From contig NZ_BQHI01000001.1 of the NCBI RefSeq assembly GCF_021603585.1, positions 124,001 through 188,000 of the forward strand: 64,000 bases of DNA. Direction: 5' to 3'. This stretch comes from Pseudomonas sputi. GTDB taxonomy: Bacteria; Pseudomonadota; Gammaproteobacteria; Pseudomonadales; Pseudomonadaceae. The first letter of the stretch is position 1, and every line of letters starts with the position of its first letter. This document shows positions 8,509 to 19,381 of this stretch, piece after piece. Below the pieces are notes generated by a model. That model was given only the letters and a program-made list of their open reading frames with translations, was not told the origin of the DNA and did not search any database. Made by a program: the position numbers and the translations under genes.

Positions 8509-10905
8509 ATGAAGACCACCATCGAATTGCCTCTCCTGCCATTGCGTGATGTCGTTGTGTATCCGCACATGGTTATCCCGCTGTTCGTGGGGCGCGAGAA
8601 ATCCATTGAAGCCCTCGAGGCCGCGATGACGGGCGACAAGCAGATCCTGCTACTGGCCCAGAGAAACCCGGCTGACGACGATCCCGGTGAGGAAGCTCTC
8701 TATCGCGTAGGTACCATCGCCACTGTTCTGCAACTGCTGAAGCTGCCGGACGGCACCGTCAAGGTTCTGGTCGAAGGCGAGCAGCGTGGCGCTGTGGAAC
8801 GCTTCAGTGAAGTCGATGGCCACTGCCGTGCCGAAGTGTCGCTGATCGACGAAGTCGATGCCGCCGAGCGCGAATCCGAAGTGTTCGTGCGCAGCCTGCT
8901 GTCGCAGTTCGAACAATATGTGCAGCTGGGCAAGAAAGTCCCGGCTGAAGTCCTGTCGTCGCTCAACAGCATCGACGAGCCTGGCCGCCTGGTGGACACC
9001 ATGGCCGCGCACATGGCGCTGAAGATCGAGCAGAAGCAGGAAATCCTCGAAATCATCGATTTGTCGGCACGGGTCGAGCACGTTCTGGCCTTGCTGGACG
9101 CCGAGATCGACCTGCTGCAAGTCGAAAAACGCATTCGTGGCCGCGTCAAAAAGCAAATGGAGCGCAGCCAGCGCGAGTACTACCTGAATGAGCAGATGAA
9201 GGCCATTCAGAAGGAGCTCGGCGACAGCGACGAGGGTCACAACGAAATCGAAGACCTGAAAAAGCGCATCGACGCTGCCGGTCTGCCGAAGGATGCCCTG
9301 GCCAAGGCCACTGCCGAGCTGAACAAGCTCAAGCAAATGTCGCCGATGTCCGCCGAAGCCACCGTGGTGCGCTCGTACATCGACTGGCTGGTTCAGGTGC
9401 CGTGGAAGGCTCAGAGCAAGGTGCGTCTGGACCTGGCCCGTGCCGAAGACATTCTCGACGCCGATCACTACGGCCTCGAGGAGGTCAAGGAACGCATTCT
9501 TGAATACCTCGCTGTTCAGAAGCGCGTGAAGAAAATCCGTGGCCCGGTGTTGTGCCTGGTCGGTCCTCCGGGCGTGGGTAAAACCTCGCTGGCCGAATCG
9601 ATCGCCCATGCCACCAACCGCAAATTCGTGCGCATGGCCCTCGGTGGCGTGCGTGACGAAGCGGAAATCCGTGGTCACCGTCGAACCTACATCGGTTCGA
9701 TGCCAGGAAGATTGATTCAAAAGATGACAAAAGTGGGGGTGCGCAACCCGCTGTTCCTGCTCGATGAAATCGACAAAATGGGTAGCGACATGCGTGGCGA
9801 CCCGGCGTCGGCGTTGCTGGAAGTGCTTGATCCGGAGCAGAACCACAACTTCAACGACCACTATCTGGAAGTCGATTACGACCTCTCGGATGTGATGTTC
9901 CTGTGCACCTCCAACTCGATGAACATTCCGCCGGCGCTGCTGGACCGGATGGAAGTGATCCGTCTGCCGGGCTACACCGAAGACGAGAAGATCAACATCG
10001 CGGTCAAGTACCTGTCGCCGAAGCAGATTGCAGCCAACGGCCTGAAGAAGGGCGAGCTGGAATTCGACGAAGAAGCGATCCGCGACATTATCCGTTACTA
10101 CACCCGCGAAGCCGGTGTGCGTGGCCTCGAACGGCAGATTGCCAAGGTCTGCCGCAAGGCGGTCAAAGAGCACGCACTGGAAAAGCGCTTCTCGGTAAAA
10201 GTGACAGCTGACGTGCTTGAACATTTCCTTGGTGTCCGCAAATTCCGCTATGGTCTGGCCGAGCAGCAGGATCAGATCGGTCAAGTGACCGGCCTGGCCT
10301 GGACTCAGGTGGGCGGTGAATTGCTGACCATCGAAGCCGCGGTGGTACCGGGTAAAGGTCAGTTGATCAAGACCGGTTCGCTGGGTGACGTAATGGTCGA
10401 ATCGATCACTGCGGCCCTGACGGTGGTGCGCAGTCGCGCCAAGAGCCTGGGCATTCCCCTGGACTTCCACGAGAAGCGCGACACCCACATCCACATGCCC
10501 GAAGGCGCTACGCCGAAAGACGGCCCGAGCGCTGGTGTAGGCATGTGTACTGCGCTGGTGTCGGCTTTGACGGGAATTCCTGTGCGTGCCGATGTCGCCA
10601 TGACCGGCGAGATCACCCTGCGTGGTCAAGTTCTCGCCATTGGCGGTCTGAAGGAAAAACTGCTGGCCGCTCACCGTGGCGGAATCAAGACAGTGATTAT
10701 TCCGGAAGAGAACGTGCGCGATCTGAAGGAGATTCCTGACAATATCAAGCAGGATCTGCAGATCAAACCGGTTAAATGGATTGACGAGGTCCTGCAAATT
10801 GCGCTGCAATACGCGCCGGAGCCCTTGCCGGATGTGGCTCCGGAGATAGTTGCCAAGGATGAAAAACGTGAGTCTGACTCTAAGGAAAGAATTAGCACGC
10901 ATTAA
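8509..10905 (+). CDS. lon: ATP-dependent endopeptidase La (Lon)
   Basis: Lon is a cytosolic AAA+ protease that degrades misfolded and regulatory proteins. Its 798 residues contain the N-terminal substrate-binding domain, the AAA+ module with Walker A GPPGVGKT (352-359) and Walker B LLDEIDK, and the C-terminal protease domain with the Ser/Lys dyad S674 (DGPSAGVGM) and K717. The start is ATG at 8509. A heat-shock promoter precedes it and it is followed by hupB, a conserved pairing. Confidence 0.97.
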   Translation: MKTTIELPLLPLRDVVVYPHMVIPLFVGREKSIEALEAAMTGDKQILLLAQRNPADDDPGEEALYRVGTIATVLQLLKLPDGTVKVLVEGEQRGAVERFSEVDGHCRAEVSLIDEVDAAERESEVFVRSLLSQFEQYVQLGKKVPAEVLSSLNSIDEPGRLVDTMAAHMALKIEQKQEILEIIDLSARVEHVLALLDAEIDLLQVEKRIRGRVKKQMERSQREYYLNEQMKAIQKELGDSDEGHNEIEDLKKRIDAAGLPKDALAKATAELNKLKQMSPMSAEATVVRSYIDWLVQVPWKAQSKVRLDLARAEDILDADHYGLEEVKERILEYLAVQKRVKKIRGPVLCLVGPPGVGKTSLAESIAHATNRKFVRMALGGVRDEAEIRGHRRTYIGSMPGRLIQKMTKVGVRNPLFLLDEIDKMGSDMRGDPASALLEVLDPEQNHNFNDHYLEVDYDLSDVMFLCTSNSMNIPPALLDRMEVIRLPGYTEDEKINIAVKYLSPKQIAANGLKKGELEFDEEAIRDIIRYYTREAGVRGLERQIAKVCRKAVKEHALEKRFSVKVTADVLEHFLGVRKFRYGLAEQQDQIGQVTGLAWTQVGGELLTIEAAVVPGKGQLIKTGSLGDVMVESITAALTVVRSRAKSLGIPLDFHEKRDTHIHMPEGATPKDGPSAGVGMCTALVSALTGIPVRADVAMTGEITLRGQVLAIGGLKEKLLAAHRGGIKTVIIPEENVRDLKEIPDNIKQDLQIKPVKWIDEVLQIALQYAPEPLPDVAPEIVAKDEKRESDSKERISTH

Positions 10906-10929
10906 TACGCTTTTGCCTGGGGGGCTTCC

Positions 10930-10959
10930 TTGACAGCTTTTTAGAGCCCTTGTTATAAA
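10930..10959 (+). promoter_or_regulatory. Sigma-70 promoter of hupB
   Basis: A consensus TTGACA (10930-10935) and TATAAA (10954-10959) are separated by 18 bases, in the gap between lon and hupB. This fits the strong expression expected of HU. Confidence 0.75.
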
Positions 10960-11054
10960 GCGGCTCTTAAGTGTCTGTAGGCCATTCAGCACTCGTTTTT
11001 GCTTTCACCAAAAAACTTAGAATCATACTCAAAATAGATATAAGGGGACTTAGA

Positions 11055-11327
11055 GTGAACAAGTCGGAACTGATTGATGCTATCGCTGCATCCGCTGATA
11101 TCCCGAAAGCTGCTGCTGGCCGTGCGCTGGACGCTGTAATCGAATCCGTCACTGGCGCTCTCAAGGCTGGCGACTCCGTTGTTCTGGTTGGTTTCGGCAC
11201 GTTCTCCGTGACTGATCGTCCAGCTCGCATTGGTCGTAACCCACAGACCGGCAAGACTCTGGAAATCGCGGCAGCCAAAAAGCCAGGTTTCAAAGCCGGT
11301 AAAGCCCTGAAAGAAGCCGTCAACTAA
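11055..11327 (+). CDS. hupB: DNA-binding protein HU-beta
   Basis: HU-beta is an abundant nucleoid protein that bends DNA. At 90 residues it shows the whole HU signature, including [22 protein letters not shown], which forms the beta-arm. The GTG at 11055 is the start ([11 protein letters not shown]), preceded by aagggga; the frame extends further upstream but that sequence is the promoter region. Confidence 0.96.
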   Translation: MNKSELIDAIAASADIPKAAAGRALDAVIESVTGALKAGDSVVLVGFGTFSVTDRPARIGRNPQTGKTLEIAAAKKPGFKAGKALKEAVN

Positions 11328-11380
11328 GTTTGATTCAGGTTTTTACCCATCCGGGTCGGGGTCATGCCTGACTTGGCAGC

Positions 11381-11456
11381 GGAGCGGTAGAGCAGGCGGT
11401 TGGAATAGCTGCCTGTCACACCGGGATCGAGGGTTCGAGCCCTGTCCGCTCCGCCA
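11381..11456 (+). tRNA. Degenerate tRNA-Asp (GUC)-like gene, probably a pseudo-tRNA
   Basis: The acceptor stem (GGAGCGG / CCGCTCC), discriminator G, CCA end, anticodon loop ctgtcac (anticodon GTC) and TTCGA of the T-loop match tRNA-Asp. The helices do not. The D-stem pairs GAGC with GAAT (two mismatches), the anticodon stem pairs GCTGC with ACCGG (three of five mismatched), and the T-stem is imperfect. A strong competing 7-bp hairpin (11393-11399 with 11409-11415) would disrupt the cloverleaf. A terminator follows at once, so it is still a transcribed unit, perhaps reading from hupB. It is best taken as a decayed or repurposed tRNA-Asp. Confidence 0.6.
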
Positions 11457-11464
11457 GTTACGAG

Positions 11465-11492
11465 AAGGCGCATCCTCGGATGCGCCTTTCTT
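11465..11492 (+). terminator. Terminator after hupB / tRNA-Asp-like sequence
   Basis: The hairpin aaggcgcatcc / ggatgcgcctt is followed by tcttct, eight bases after the CCA end of the tRNA-like sequence. Confidence 0.75.
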
Positions 11493-11558
11493 CTATCCGG
11501 ATTCTACCCACGCTCCACGGTTGCCTAATTTTGAAGTTCAACCGTTTCTGGGGGACGC

Positions 11559-13430
11559 ATGCTGCAGAATATCAGGGACAATTCACAAGGCTGGATTGCC
11601 AAGACAATTATCGGGGTCATCGTTGCACTGATGGCTCTGACCGGTTTCGACGCCATTTTTCAGGCCACGACTCACAAGAATGAGGCGGCCAAGGTCAACG
11701 GTGAAGAAATCAGCCAGAACGAGCTGAGCCAGGCGGTGGATATGCAACGCCGTCAGCTGATGCAACAACTGGGCAAGGACTTCGACGCGTCCTTGCTGGA
11801 CGAAAAAATGCTGCGCGAATCGGCCCTCAGAGGGCTGATCGATCGCAAGCTGCTGCTGCAAGGCGCAGAACAATCGAAATTCGCTTTCTCCGAAGCGGCG
11901 CTGGACCAAGTGATCCTGCAGACGCCTGAATTCCAGGTCGACGGCAAGTTCAGCTCCGACCGTTTCGATCAGGTGATTCGTCAACTGGGTTACAGCCGCA
12001 TGCAGTTCCGCCAGATGCTGGCTCAGGAAATGCTGATCGGCCAACTGCGCGCCGGTGTGGCGGGCAGCGGTTTTGTGACCGACGCTCAAGTGCTGGCTTT
12101 CGCCCGTCTGGAAAAACAGACCCGCGACTTCGCCACCCTGAACATCAAGGCTGACCCTTCGGCGGTGAAGCTCACCGATGACGAGGTCAAGGCTTACTAC
12201 GACGAGCACGCCAAGGAATTCATGACCCCGGATCAAGTGGTCATCGATTACCTGGAACTGAAGAAGGCTTCGTTCTTCGATCAGGTCACCGTCAAGGACG
12301 AAGACCTGCAGGCGGCGTATCAGAAAGAGATCGCCAACCTGTCGGAACAACGTCGTGCGGCGCACATTCTGATCGAAGTGAACGACAAGACCACCGAAGC
12401 CCAGGCCAAGGCGAAGATCGAAGAAGTCCAGGCGCGTCTGGCCAAGGGCGAGAAATTCGAAGCGCTGGCCAAGGAGTTCTCGCAGGATCCGGGTTCGGCC
12501 AACAACGGCGGTGACCTTGGCTATGCCGGTCCTGGCGTTTACGATCCAGCTTTCGAGAAAGCCCTGTATTCGCTGAACAAGGATCAGGTTTCCGAGCCGG
12601 TTCGCACCGACTTCGGCTTCCACCTGATCAAGCTGCTGGGTGTCGAGGCGCCTGAAGTGCCGACACTGGCCAGCCTTAAAGACAAGCTGACCCGCGAGCT
12701 GAAAACCCAGCAGGTCGAGCAGCGTTTCGTCGAGGCGACCAAGCAACTGGAAGACTCTTCGTTCGAAGCATCCGACCTGGCCCAGCCGGCGCAGGACCTG
12801 AAACTGACCGTGCACACCTCCAAGCCGTTTGGCCGTGAAGGTGGCGAGGGCGTTGCAGCCAACCGTGCTGTAGTGACTGCCGCGTTCAGCACTGAAGTGC
12901 TGGAGGAGGGTGCCAACAGCACCGCGATCGAGCTGGATCCGGAAACCGTGATCGTGCTGCGCGCCAAAGAGCACCTCAAGCCGACTCAATTGCCGCTGGA
13001 GAGCGTGGCCCCCGCCATTCGCGCCCAGTTGACCAAAGAGCACGCCAGTGCGGCTGCCAAGACCAAGGCGGAGCAACTGATTGCCAGTCTGCGTGATGGC
13101 AAGACCCCGCTGGACAAGGCTGTGGACGGTCAGAGCTGGAAAGTCACTGAAGCGGCGAACCGTGCTCAGGAAGGGGTTGATCCGGCGGTGCTGCAAGCGT
13201 TGTTCCGCATGCCAAAACCGACCGCCAAGGACAAGCCGACCTTCAGCAGCGTGACGCTGGCGGACGGTAGTCTGACTATCGTGCGCCTGAACGGTGTGAA
13301 CGAAGGGGCGGCTCCGACCGATGAAGAGAAAGCGCAATACCGTCGCTTCCTCGCATCGCGTGTAGGCCAGCAGGACTTCGCGGCGTACCGCAAGCAGCTG
13401 GAAAGCGAAGCCGACATCAAGCGTTTCTGA
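11559..13430 (+). CDS. ppiD: Periplasmic folding chaperone / peptidyl-prolyl isomerase PpiD
   Basis: PpiD is anchored in the inner membrane near SecYEG and helps fold exported proteins. The 623-residue protein has one N-terminal transmembrane segment (about residues 14-34, IAKTIIGVIVALMAL), a SurA-like N-domain, and a parvulin (PpiC) domain at about 264-360 (RAAHILIEV ... FGFHLIKLLG), then a long C-terminal region. The start is ATG at 11559 with ggggga upstream. The order lon-hupB-ppiD is conserved in pseudomonads. Confidence 0.95.
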   Translation: MLQNIRDNSQGWIAKTIIGVIVALMALTGFDAIFQATTHKNEAAKVNGEEISQNELSQAVDMQRRQLMQQLGKDFDASLLDEKMLRESALRGLIDRKLLLQGAEQSKFAFSEAALDQVILQTPEFQVDGKFSSDRFDQVIRQLGYSRMQFRQMLAQEMLIGQLRAGVAGSGFVTDAQVLAFARLEKQTRDFATLNIKADPSAVKLTDDEVKAYYDEHAKEFMTPDQVVIDYLELKKASFFDQVTVKDEDLQAAYQKEIANLSEQRRAAHILIEVNDKTTEAQAKAKIEEVQARLAKGEKFEALAKEFSQDPGSANNGGDLGYAGPGVYDPAFEKALYSLNKDQVSEPVRTDFGFHLIKLLGVEAPEVPTLASLKDKLTRELKTQQVEQRFVEATKQLEDSSFEASDLAQPAQDLKLTVHTSKPFGREGGEGVAANRAVVTAAFSTEVLEEGANSTAIELDPETVIVLRAKEHLKPTQLPLESVAPAIRAQLTKEHASAAAKTKAEQLIASLRDGKTPLDKAVDGQSWKVTEAANRAQEGVDPAVLQALFRMPKPTAKDKPTFSSVTLADGSLTIVRLNGVNEGAAPTDEEKAQYRRFLASRVGQQDFAAYRKQLESEADIKRF

Positions 13431-13456
13431 TGCCTGGCTGAGCCGCAAGACCCGAG

Positions 13457-13483
13457 CCCCGGATGAAAATCCGGGGTTTTTTT
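13457..13483 (+). terminator. Terminator of ppiD
   Basis: The perfect stem ccccggat / atccgggg is followed by seven T. Confidence 0.9.
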
Positions 13484-13490
13484 ATGCGCG

Positions 13491-13583
13491 CTATATGGCG
13501 TTCGGGAAGCCGTGGGATCGGGCACTGACGGTCGCATACAGGGTGAGCAGCAACAGAGCTGTCGCCAAGTGGCGGGTGTTCAT
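13491..13583 (-). CDS. Possible 30-aa secreted or membrane micropeptide
   Basis: The frame reads MNTRHLATALLLLTLYATVSA followed by nine residues, resembling a complete signal peptide with an AxA-like cleavage site. There is no clear Shine-Dalgarno upstream of the ATG at 13583. The remainder of the gap up to 13721 holds the promoter of the DUF2242 gene. This is a low-confidence call based on amino-acid pattern only. Confidence 0.2.
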   Translation of the reverse strand: MNTRHLATALLLLTLYATVSARSHGFPNAI

Positions 13584-13721
13584 CGATCATTTATCGGTGC
13601 GACTTTTTCCTGTCGCCCATGACCGGTAGAGTTGTAACTGTTTTAAGACACTAATCCATACGCCGCGGGGCAGCGATCTGTTGCACAATACGCCCCGGAC
13701 CGTTTTCCCTCAGGATGTTTA

Positions 13722-14603
13722 ATGTTGAATTCTATTCCCGTGCGTTTCATCGGGTTGGCGTTGTTGCTGACCGCCGCTGCCGGCTGCTCCAAGGACAAGC
13801 CTATCTACGAGCATGAGAATTTCGACGACTCCGGCACCTTTTCGCGCAATTATCCGGTGACCGACACCGCCAGTTGCGAAGCGGCCCGCCGAGCGTTGCT
13901 CAGCCAGGGCTACATCATTACCAGCAATGACCCGAAACTGGTCAGCGGGCACAAGAGCTTCCAGCAGACCGGCGAAACCCACCTGGAGATCAGCTTCAAC
14001 GTGGTGTGCGCCGATGATGGCAGCGCCGGCCATCACGCCACCGTGTTCGCCAATGCCCTGCAGGACCGTTACGCGCTGAAGAAGACCAACAACTCGGCCA
14101 GCCTCGGTGTCGGCGTGTTGGGCTCGGTGTCGATGCCGATCGGCTCGTCTGACGATTCGATGGTCAAGGTGGCCAGCGAAACCGTGTCGTCGCAGAAGTT
14201 CTATGAGCGCTTCTTCACGCTGGTCGAGTTGTTCTTGCCGGCGGAAGCGAAGAAAGCCGCGCACATTAGCGAAAAACCCAAGACTGACCTGGGTGTCCCG
14301 GAGGCCAAAGCGGCGCCGGCTCCGCTGGTTCCCGCCCCTGCGGCTGAACCTACCCCGGCCCCTGCGCCGACCGCCGAGCCCGCTGCAGCACCTGCGCCAG
14401 CGCCTGTGCCTGTAGAAGCGCCTGCAGAAGCGGCCCCGGCCAGTTCCGAGCCGGTAGCACCACCGGCCGAAGCTGCGCCAATCACCCCGGCACCGGTTGC
14501 CGAGCCTGCGCCCGCAACGGAAACCATCACGCCGCCGGCCAACCCGACGGACATGCCGCCGCCCTCAGAGCCGATTCCGGCCATGCCTGCCTCCGGGCAG
14601 TAA
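13722..14603 (+). CDS. DUF2242 family lipoprotein with Pro/Ala-rich tail
   Basis: The signal peptide ends in a lipobox (LTAAAGC), so the mature protein is predicted to be lipid-anchored. Residues about 25-190 match the DUF2242 family (CEAARRALLSQGYIITSNDP, SFNVVCADDG). The remaining 100 residues are almost entirely Pro, Ala, Glu and Val (PAPAAEPTPAPAPTAEPAA...), a flexible spacer suited to crossing the periplasm or peptidoglycan. The function of DUF2242 is not known to me. The gene is monocistronic, with its own terminator. Confidence 0.75.
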   Translation: MLNSIPVRFIGLALLLTAAAGCSKDKPIYEHENFDDSGTFSRNYPVTDTASCEAARRALLSQGYIITSNDPKLVSGHKSFQQTGETHLEISFNVVCADDGSAGHHATVFANALQDRYALKKTNNSASLGVGVLGSVSMPIGSSDDSMVKVASETVSSQKFYERFFTLVELFLPAEAKKAAHISEKPKTDLGVPEAKAAPAPLVPAPAAEPTPAPAPTAEPAAAPAPAPVPVEAPAEAAPASSEPVAPPAEAAPITPAPVAEPAPATETITPPANPTDMPPPSEPIPAMPASGQ

Positions 14604-14610
14604 GCTTTAT

Positions 14611-14650
14611 GCCACGCGCCCGACCTCTGTCGGACGCGTGGCGTTTTGTT
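14611..14650 (+). terminator. Terminator of DUF2242 gene
   Basis: A long stem gccacgcg(c)ccgac / gtcgg(a)cgcgtggc is followed by gttttgtt. Confidence 0.75.
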
Positions 14651-14832
14651 GTGCCCTTTGAGCTTCTTCCTGCCTGCCCCGTCGAAAAATTTCCCGCGAT
14701 AAATTCCTGATTGCCTGCTACGTTTATTTCATGAAGGCCGTGTTTCATTTTTCCTTCACACGGGCACTTTATGCTCGAGGCACTGGTCATTTGTTCCAGG
14801 CCATTTCAAGCAAGCGTCAGGGGGATTACGTA

Positions 14833-14919
14833 ATGGATGACTATCAAGAAGAGCTGCTCGAGTTCCACGCTTACGAACTGGACTCACCGGAGCCAGCAGA
14901 AGACGCCACCGAGCTGTGA
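14833..14919 (+). CDS. 28-aa acidic small protein
   Basis: A short frame encodes MDDYQEELLEFHAYELDSP plus nine residues and is strongly acidic (Asp/Glu-rich). The ATG at 14833 is preceded by a good ribosome site (caggggga). I believe very similar short proteins recur next to this AraC gene in other Pseudomonas, but cannot verify it here. It converges on the AraC gene with only four bases between them. The gap 14650-14832 otherwise holds its promoter. Confidence 0.5.
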   Translation: MDDYQEELLEFHAYELDSPEPAEDATEL

Positions 14920-14923
14920 GGTG

Positions 14924-15964
14924 TCAGCCTGTCTTGCGGTGACTGCGGCGAAATTCGCCCGGTGTCTGACCGCTCCAGCGCTTGAAGGCGCGCTGGAAAG
15001 CTTCGGCCGAGGCAAAGCCCAGCAGGTAGGCGATTTCACCGAATGCCAGTTCGGTGTCGCGGATGTAGGTCATTGCCAGATCACGGCGGGTGTCATTGAG
15101 GATCGCGCGAAACTGCGTGCCTTCCTCAGCCAGCTTTCGCCGTAACGTCCAGGTCGGCAGCTTCAGGCGTGCCGCCACTTCTTCCAGGTCCGGTTCCCGG
15201 CCGCCATTGAGCAACGGCCCGAGCAATTGCGTGATGCGTTCACGCAGGCTGCGAGTGCGGGTCAATTGCTCCAGTTCCCGTTCACACAAACCGAGCAAAT
15301 GTTTCCAGGTGCTGGGGCAATGCTCCGGGTTGCGTTGGGCCAGGCTGGTGAGGCTCAGGCGCAGTTGATTGTGTTCGGCGCCGAACTGGATCGGGCATTC
15401 GCCGAGCACCGCATAAGCGTCGCGATAGTCAGGCGTGTCGAACTCAATCTCGATCCGTTCGGCGCGTAACGGTTCGCGGCTGACGCTGGACAACTGATGC
15501 AGCCAGCCGGCGATGATCGAATCCACCACAAAGCGGTTGTAGGCGTTGTACGGGCTGATCGAATAGAAGCGCAGCCACGCACCGCTGGCGTCTTCGTGGA
15601 AACTCGACTGGCCGCGATAATTGGAACCGTACAAGGGTTCGAAGCGAGTCAGGCAGCGGGCGGCTTCGCGCACGGTCGGAGCCTGCGCGGCGGTCACACC
15701 GGCCAACCCGGCCTGACTCAAGCGACTGAGCCGGCCCATGCGCAAACCCAGTGCCGGATCGCCGGTCAGCTGGATCGCGCCGTGCCCCAGACGCATGTAG
15801 CGCGGGATCGACAGACGCGCCCCGGCTTCGGCCAGTCGTGCGGCATCCAGGCCATACTGTTCAAGCAATGGCAGTGGATCGACGTCATGGCTGCGCACAG
15901 CGTCCGCCAGGCTGTGGACAAAGCCCACCGACAGATCCCCGAGACGCATCGGCAGTGGCTTCAT
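14924..15964 (-). CDS. AraC-family transcriptional regulator (arabinose-binding-like N-domain)
   Basis: This 346-residue regulator has the N-terminal ligand-binding domain seen in OruR/ArgR-type AraC proteins (about residues 20-210) and a C-terminal double helix-turn-helix (about 245-340) with the signature LGFASAEAFQRAFKRWSGQTPGEFR. The nitrilase-like gene lies immediately upstream on the same strand (the stop at 15968 is three bases before this start at 15964), so the two are translationally linked and probably functionally related. The effector is unknown. Confidence 0.88.
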   Translation of the reverse strand: MKPLPMRLGDLSVGFVHSLADAVRSHDVDPLPLLEQYGLDAARLAEAGARLSIPRYMRLGHGAIQLTGDPALGLRMGRLSRLSQAGLAGVTAAQAPTVREAARCLTRFEPLYGSNYRGQSSFHEDASGAWLRFYSISPYNAYNRFVVDSIIAGWLHQLSSVSREPLRAERIEIEFDTPDYRDAYAVLGECPIQFGAEHNQLRLSLTSLAQRNPEHCPSTWKHLLGLCERELEQLTRTRSLRERITQLLGPLLNGGREPDLEEVAARLKLPTWTLRRKLAEEGTQFRAILNDTRRDLAMTYIRDTELAFGEIAYLLGFASAEAFQRAFKRWSGQTPGEFRRSHRKTG

Positions 15965-15967
15965 GGG

Positions 15968-17095
15968 TTACAACCAGAGGTTCAGCAGGCGCGCGCCACG
16001 GGCTTCGCTGTCGGCGAACTGCTGGCCGTTGCTGCTGAGGAAACTTTGTCCGGAACTCGGTTTGTCCCAGAACTGCCCGCGCAGAAACACACTCATGCCG
16101 GCCACCGCCTTGCTGGCTGGCGGTTGCGCGGTCAGGGTCAACTGTTGCCAGGCCTGGCCTTCACTGACAGTCCCCGGTTTCAGGCTGACCGAGTCCGGCA
16201 CGCTCAAGCCTTTGTAACCACGCCAGGGTTGATCCCACACGCCATGACCGACCACAAACGCAGGTACCGCGATCAGTTGCGCGCCTTGCTCGTCGAGTTT
16301 GCGGTAGTTGTCCGGATACCAGCTGTCGTTGCCGATCAAGACGCCGAGGCGCCCGGCCGGGGTGTCGATCACATTGATCCGGGAAGCCTCGCGGCGGCTG
16401 GAGTCATCCTGATCGAAGATCGGGCGCATCTGTCGCTGTGGCTGGCCGAGCGGGGCGCCGTCGCGACCGAACACCACCGTGCTGTTGTACAGCGCGCCAC
16501 TGCCGGCCTTGAGCCGGCCGTCGGTGATATTAGGCTCGGGCAATACGATCGAACCGGCTACCAACGTGATGTGAAATTCCTTGGCCAGGCCGCCGAACAG
16601 CGCCTGATAGTCCTTGGCCATGTCCCGGGCTTTCATGCGCAGGTGCGCGTCATCCAGACGGCTGCTGCCCTTGGCGGTGAGCCAGGCACGAGCGAATTGC
16701 ACCGGGTTGCTCGCCGCCAGCCAGTTCATCGCTTCGGCGAGGGTGGCGGCCTGGTACAGCTCGTCTTTCTCGCCGCTGATCATCAGCCAGGTGCCGACGT
16801 GTTCAGGCAGGATGACCACGGTTTTTTCATTCAACAGCCCTTGATCCTGCGCTTGCTGCAAATAGGCCGCGAGCTTGCGGTGCAGGCGTTCGGGGCTTTG
16901 GTAGTCGGTGGGGAACAGCTCGGGCTGGATACCCAGCAGGTTGCCACGGTCGGCGGGCGTACCCTGATCGACCGCGAGTTTGATCCGCAGGTCCGACAGG
17001 TAGTGGCCCACCGGCCGGTCAGCCGCCCACATGGCATAGAAGGTGAGTGCGGCGATGAGCGCCATGGAAAAGGTCAGGTACAGAAGTTTACGCAT
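15968..17095 (-). CDS. Membrane-anchored carbon-nitrogen hydrolase (nitrilase) fold protein, catalytic Cys missing
   Basis: An N-terminal transmembrane segment (MRKLLYLTFSMALIAALTF) places the rest in the periplasm. The body has the nitrilase-superfamily layout: a Glu-containing strand (VVILPEH), the region where the Lys should be (QRQMRPIF, no equivalent Lys) and a nucleophile elbow reading GVLIGNDSWYPD instead of GxxICxDxxFPE. The nucleophilic Cys is Gly, so hydrolase activity is doubtful. The frame continues to a TTG at 17107, but the ATG at 17095 starts a proper signal-anchor. It forms a two-gene operon with the AraC regulator downstream, hinting at a sensing or binding role. Confidence 0.75.
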   Translation of the reverse strand: MRKLLYLTFSMALIAALTFYAMWAADRPVGHYLSDLRIKLAVDQGTPADRGNLLGIQPELFPTDYQSPERLHRKLAAYLQQAQDQGLLNEKTVVILPEHVGTWLMISGEKDELYQAATLAEAMNWLAASNPVQFARAWLTAKGSSRLDDAHLRMKARDMAKDYQALFGGLAKEFHITLVAGSIVLPEPNITDGRLKAGSGALYNSTVVFGRDGAPLGQPQRQMRPIFDQDDSSRREASRINVIDTPAGRLGVLIGNDSWYPDNYRKLDEQGAQLIAVPAFVVGHGVWDQPWRGYKGLSVPDSVSLKPGTVSEGQAWQQLTLTAQPPASKAVAGMSVFLRGQFWDKPSSGQSFLSSNGQQFADSEARGARLLNLWL

Positions 17096-17279
17096 GAAAT
17101 TCAACAACAGCCGGGTACAGGGTGTGCGGACAGGGTAGGGCGCCAGCCCCGGCTTGCCAAGGGGCGCTGCGCATTTGGATCAATAACTTGTCAGTTTCGG
17201 TCATTGAGTGGCAGCGAGGCGACTCCTAATCTGTCGAGCATGACTGACGGGGGACGCAGAGCTCCCGCATTTTCCGTGA

Positions 17280-19340
<2,061 letters not shown>

Positions 19341-19353
19341 TCCACCCTAGAAT

Positions 19354-19377
19354 GCCGGCTCTTTGTACAGAGCCGGC
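19354..19377 (+). terminator. Terminator-like hairpin between fadH and the PLP enzyme gene
   Basis: A perfect 9-bp stem gccggctct / agagccggc ends only four bases before the next start codon. It lacks a real T-run, so it may act on translation initiation of the downstream gene as much as on termination. Confidence 0.5.
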
Positions 19378-19381
19378 CTTC

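Noticed and set aside
8650-10992. 780-codon open frame antisense to lon (similar long antisense frames oppose tig, ppiD, liuD and fadH)
   Set aside because: In GC-rich coding DNA the antisense strand is often open. These products match no family and lack ribosome sites, while the sense frames encode clear proteins.
13491-13721. Possible regulatory RNA or riboswitch upstream of the DUF2242 gene
   Set aside because: No recognisable conserved RNA structure; only a weak small open frame on the minus strand, listed at low confidence.
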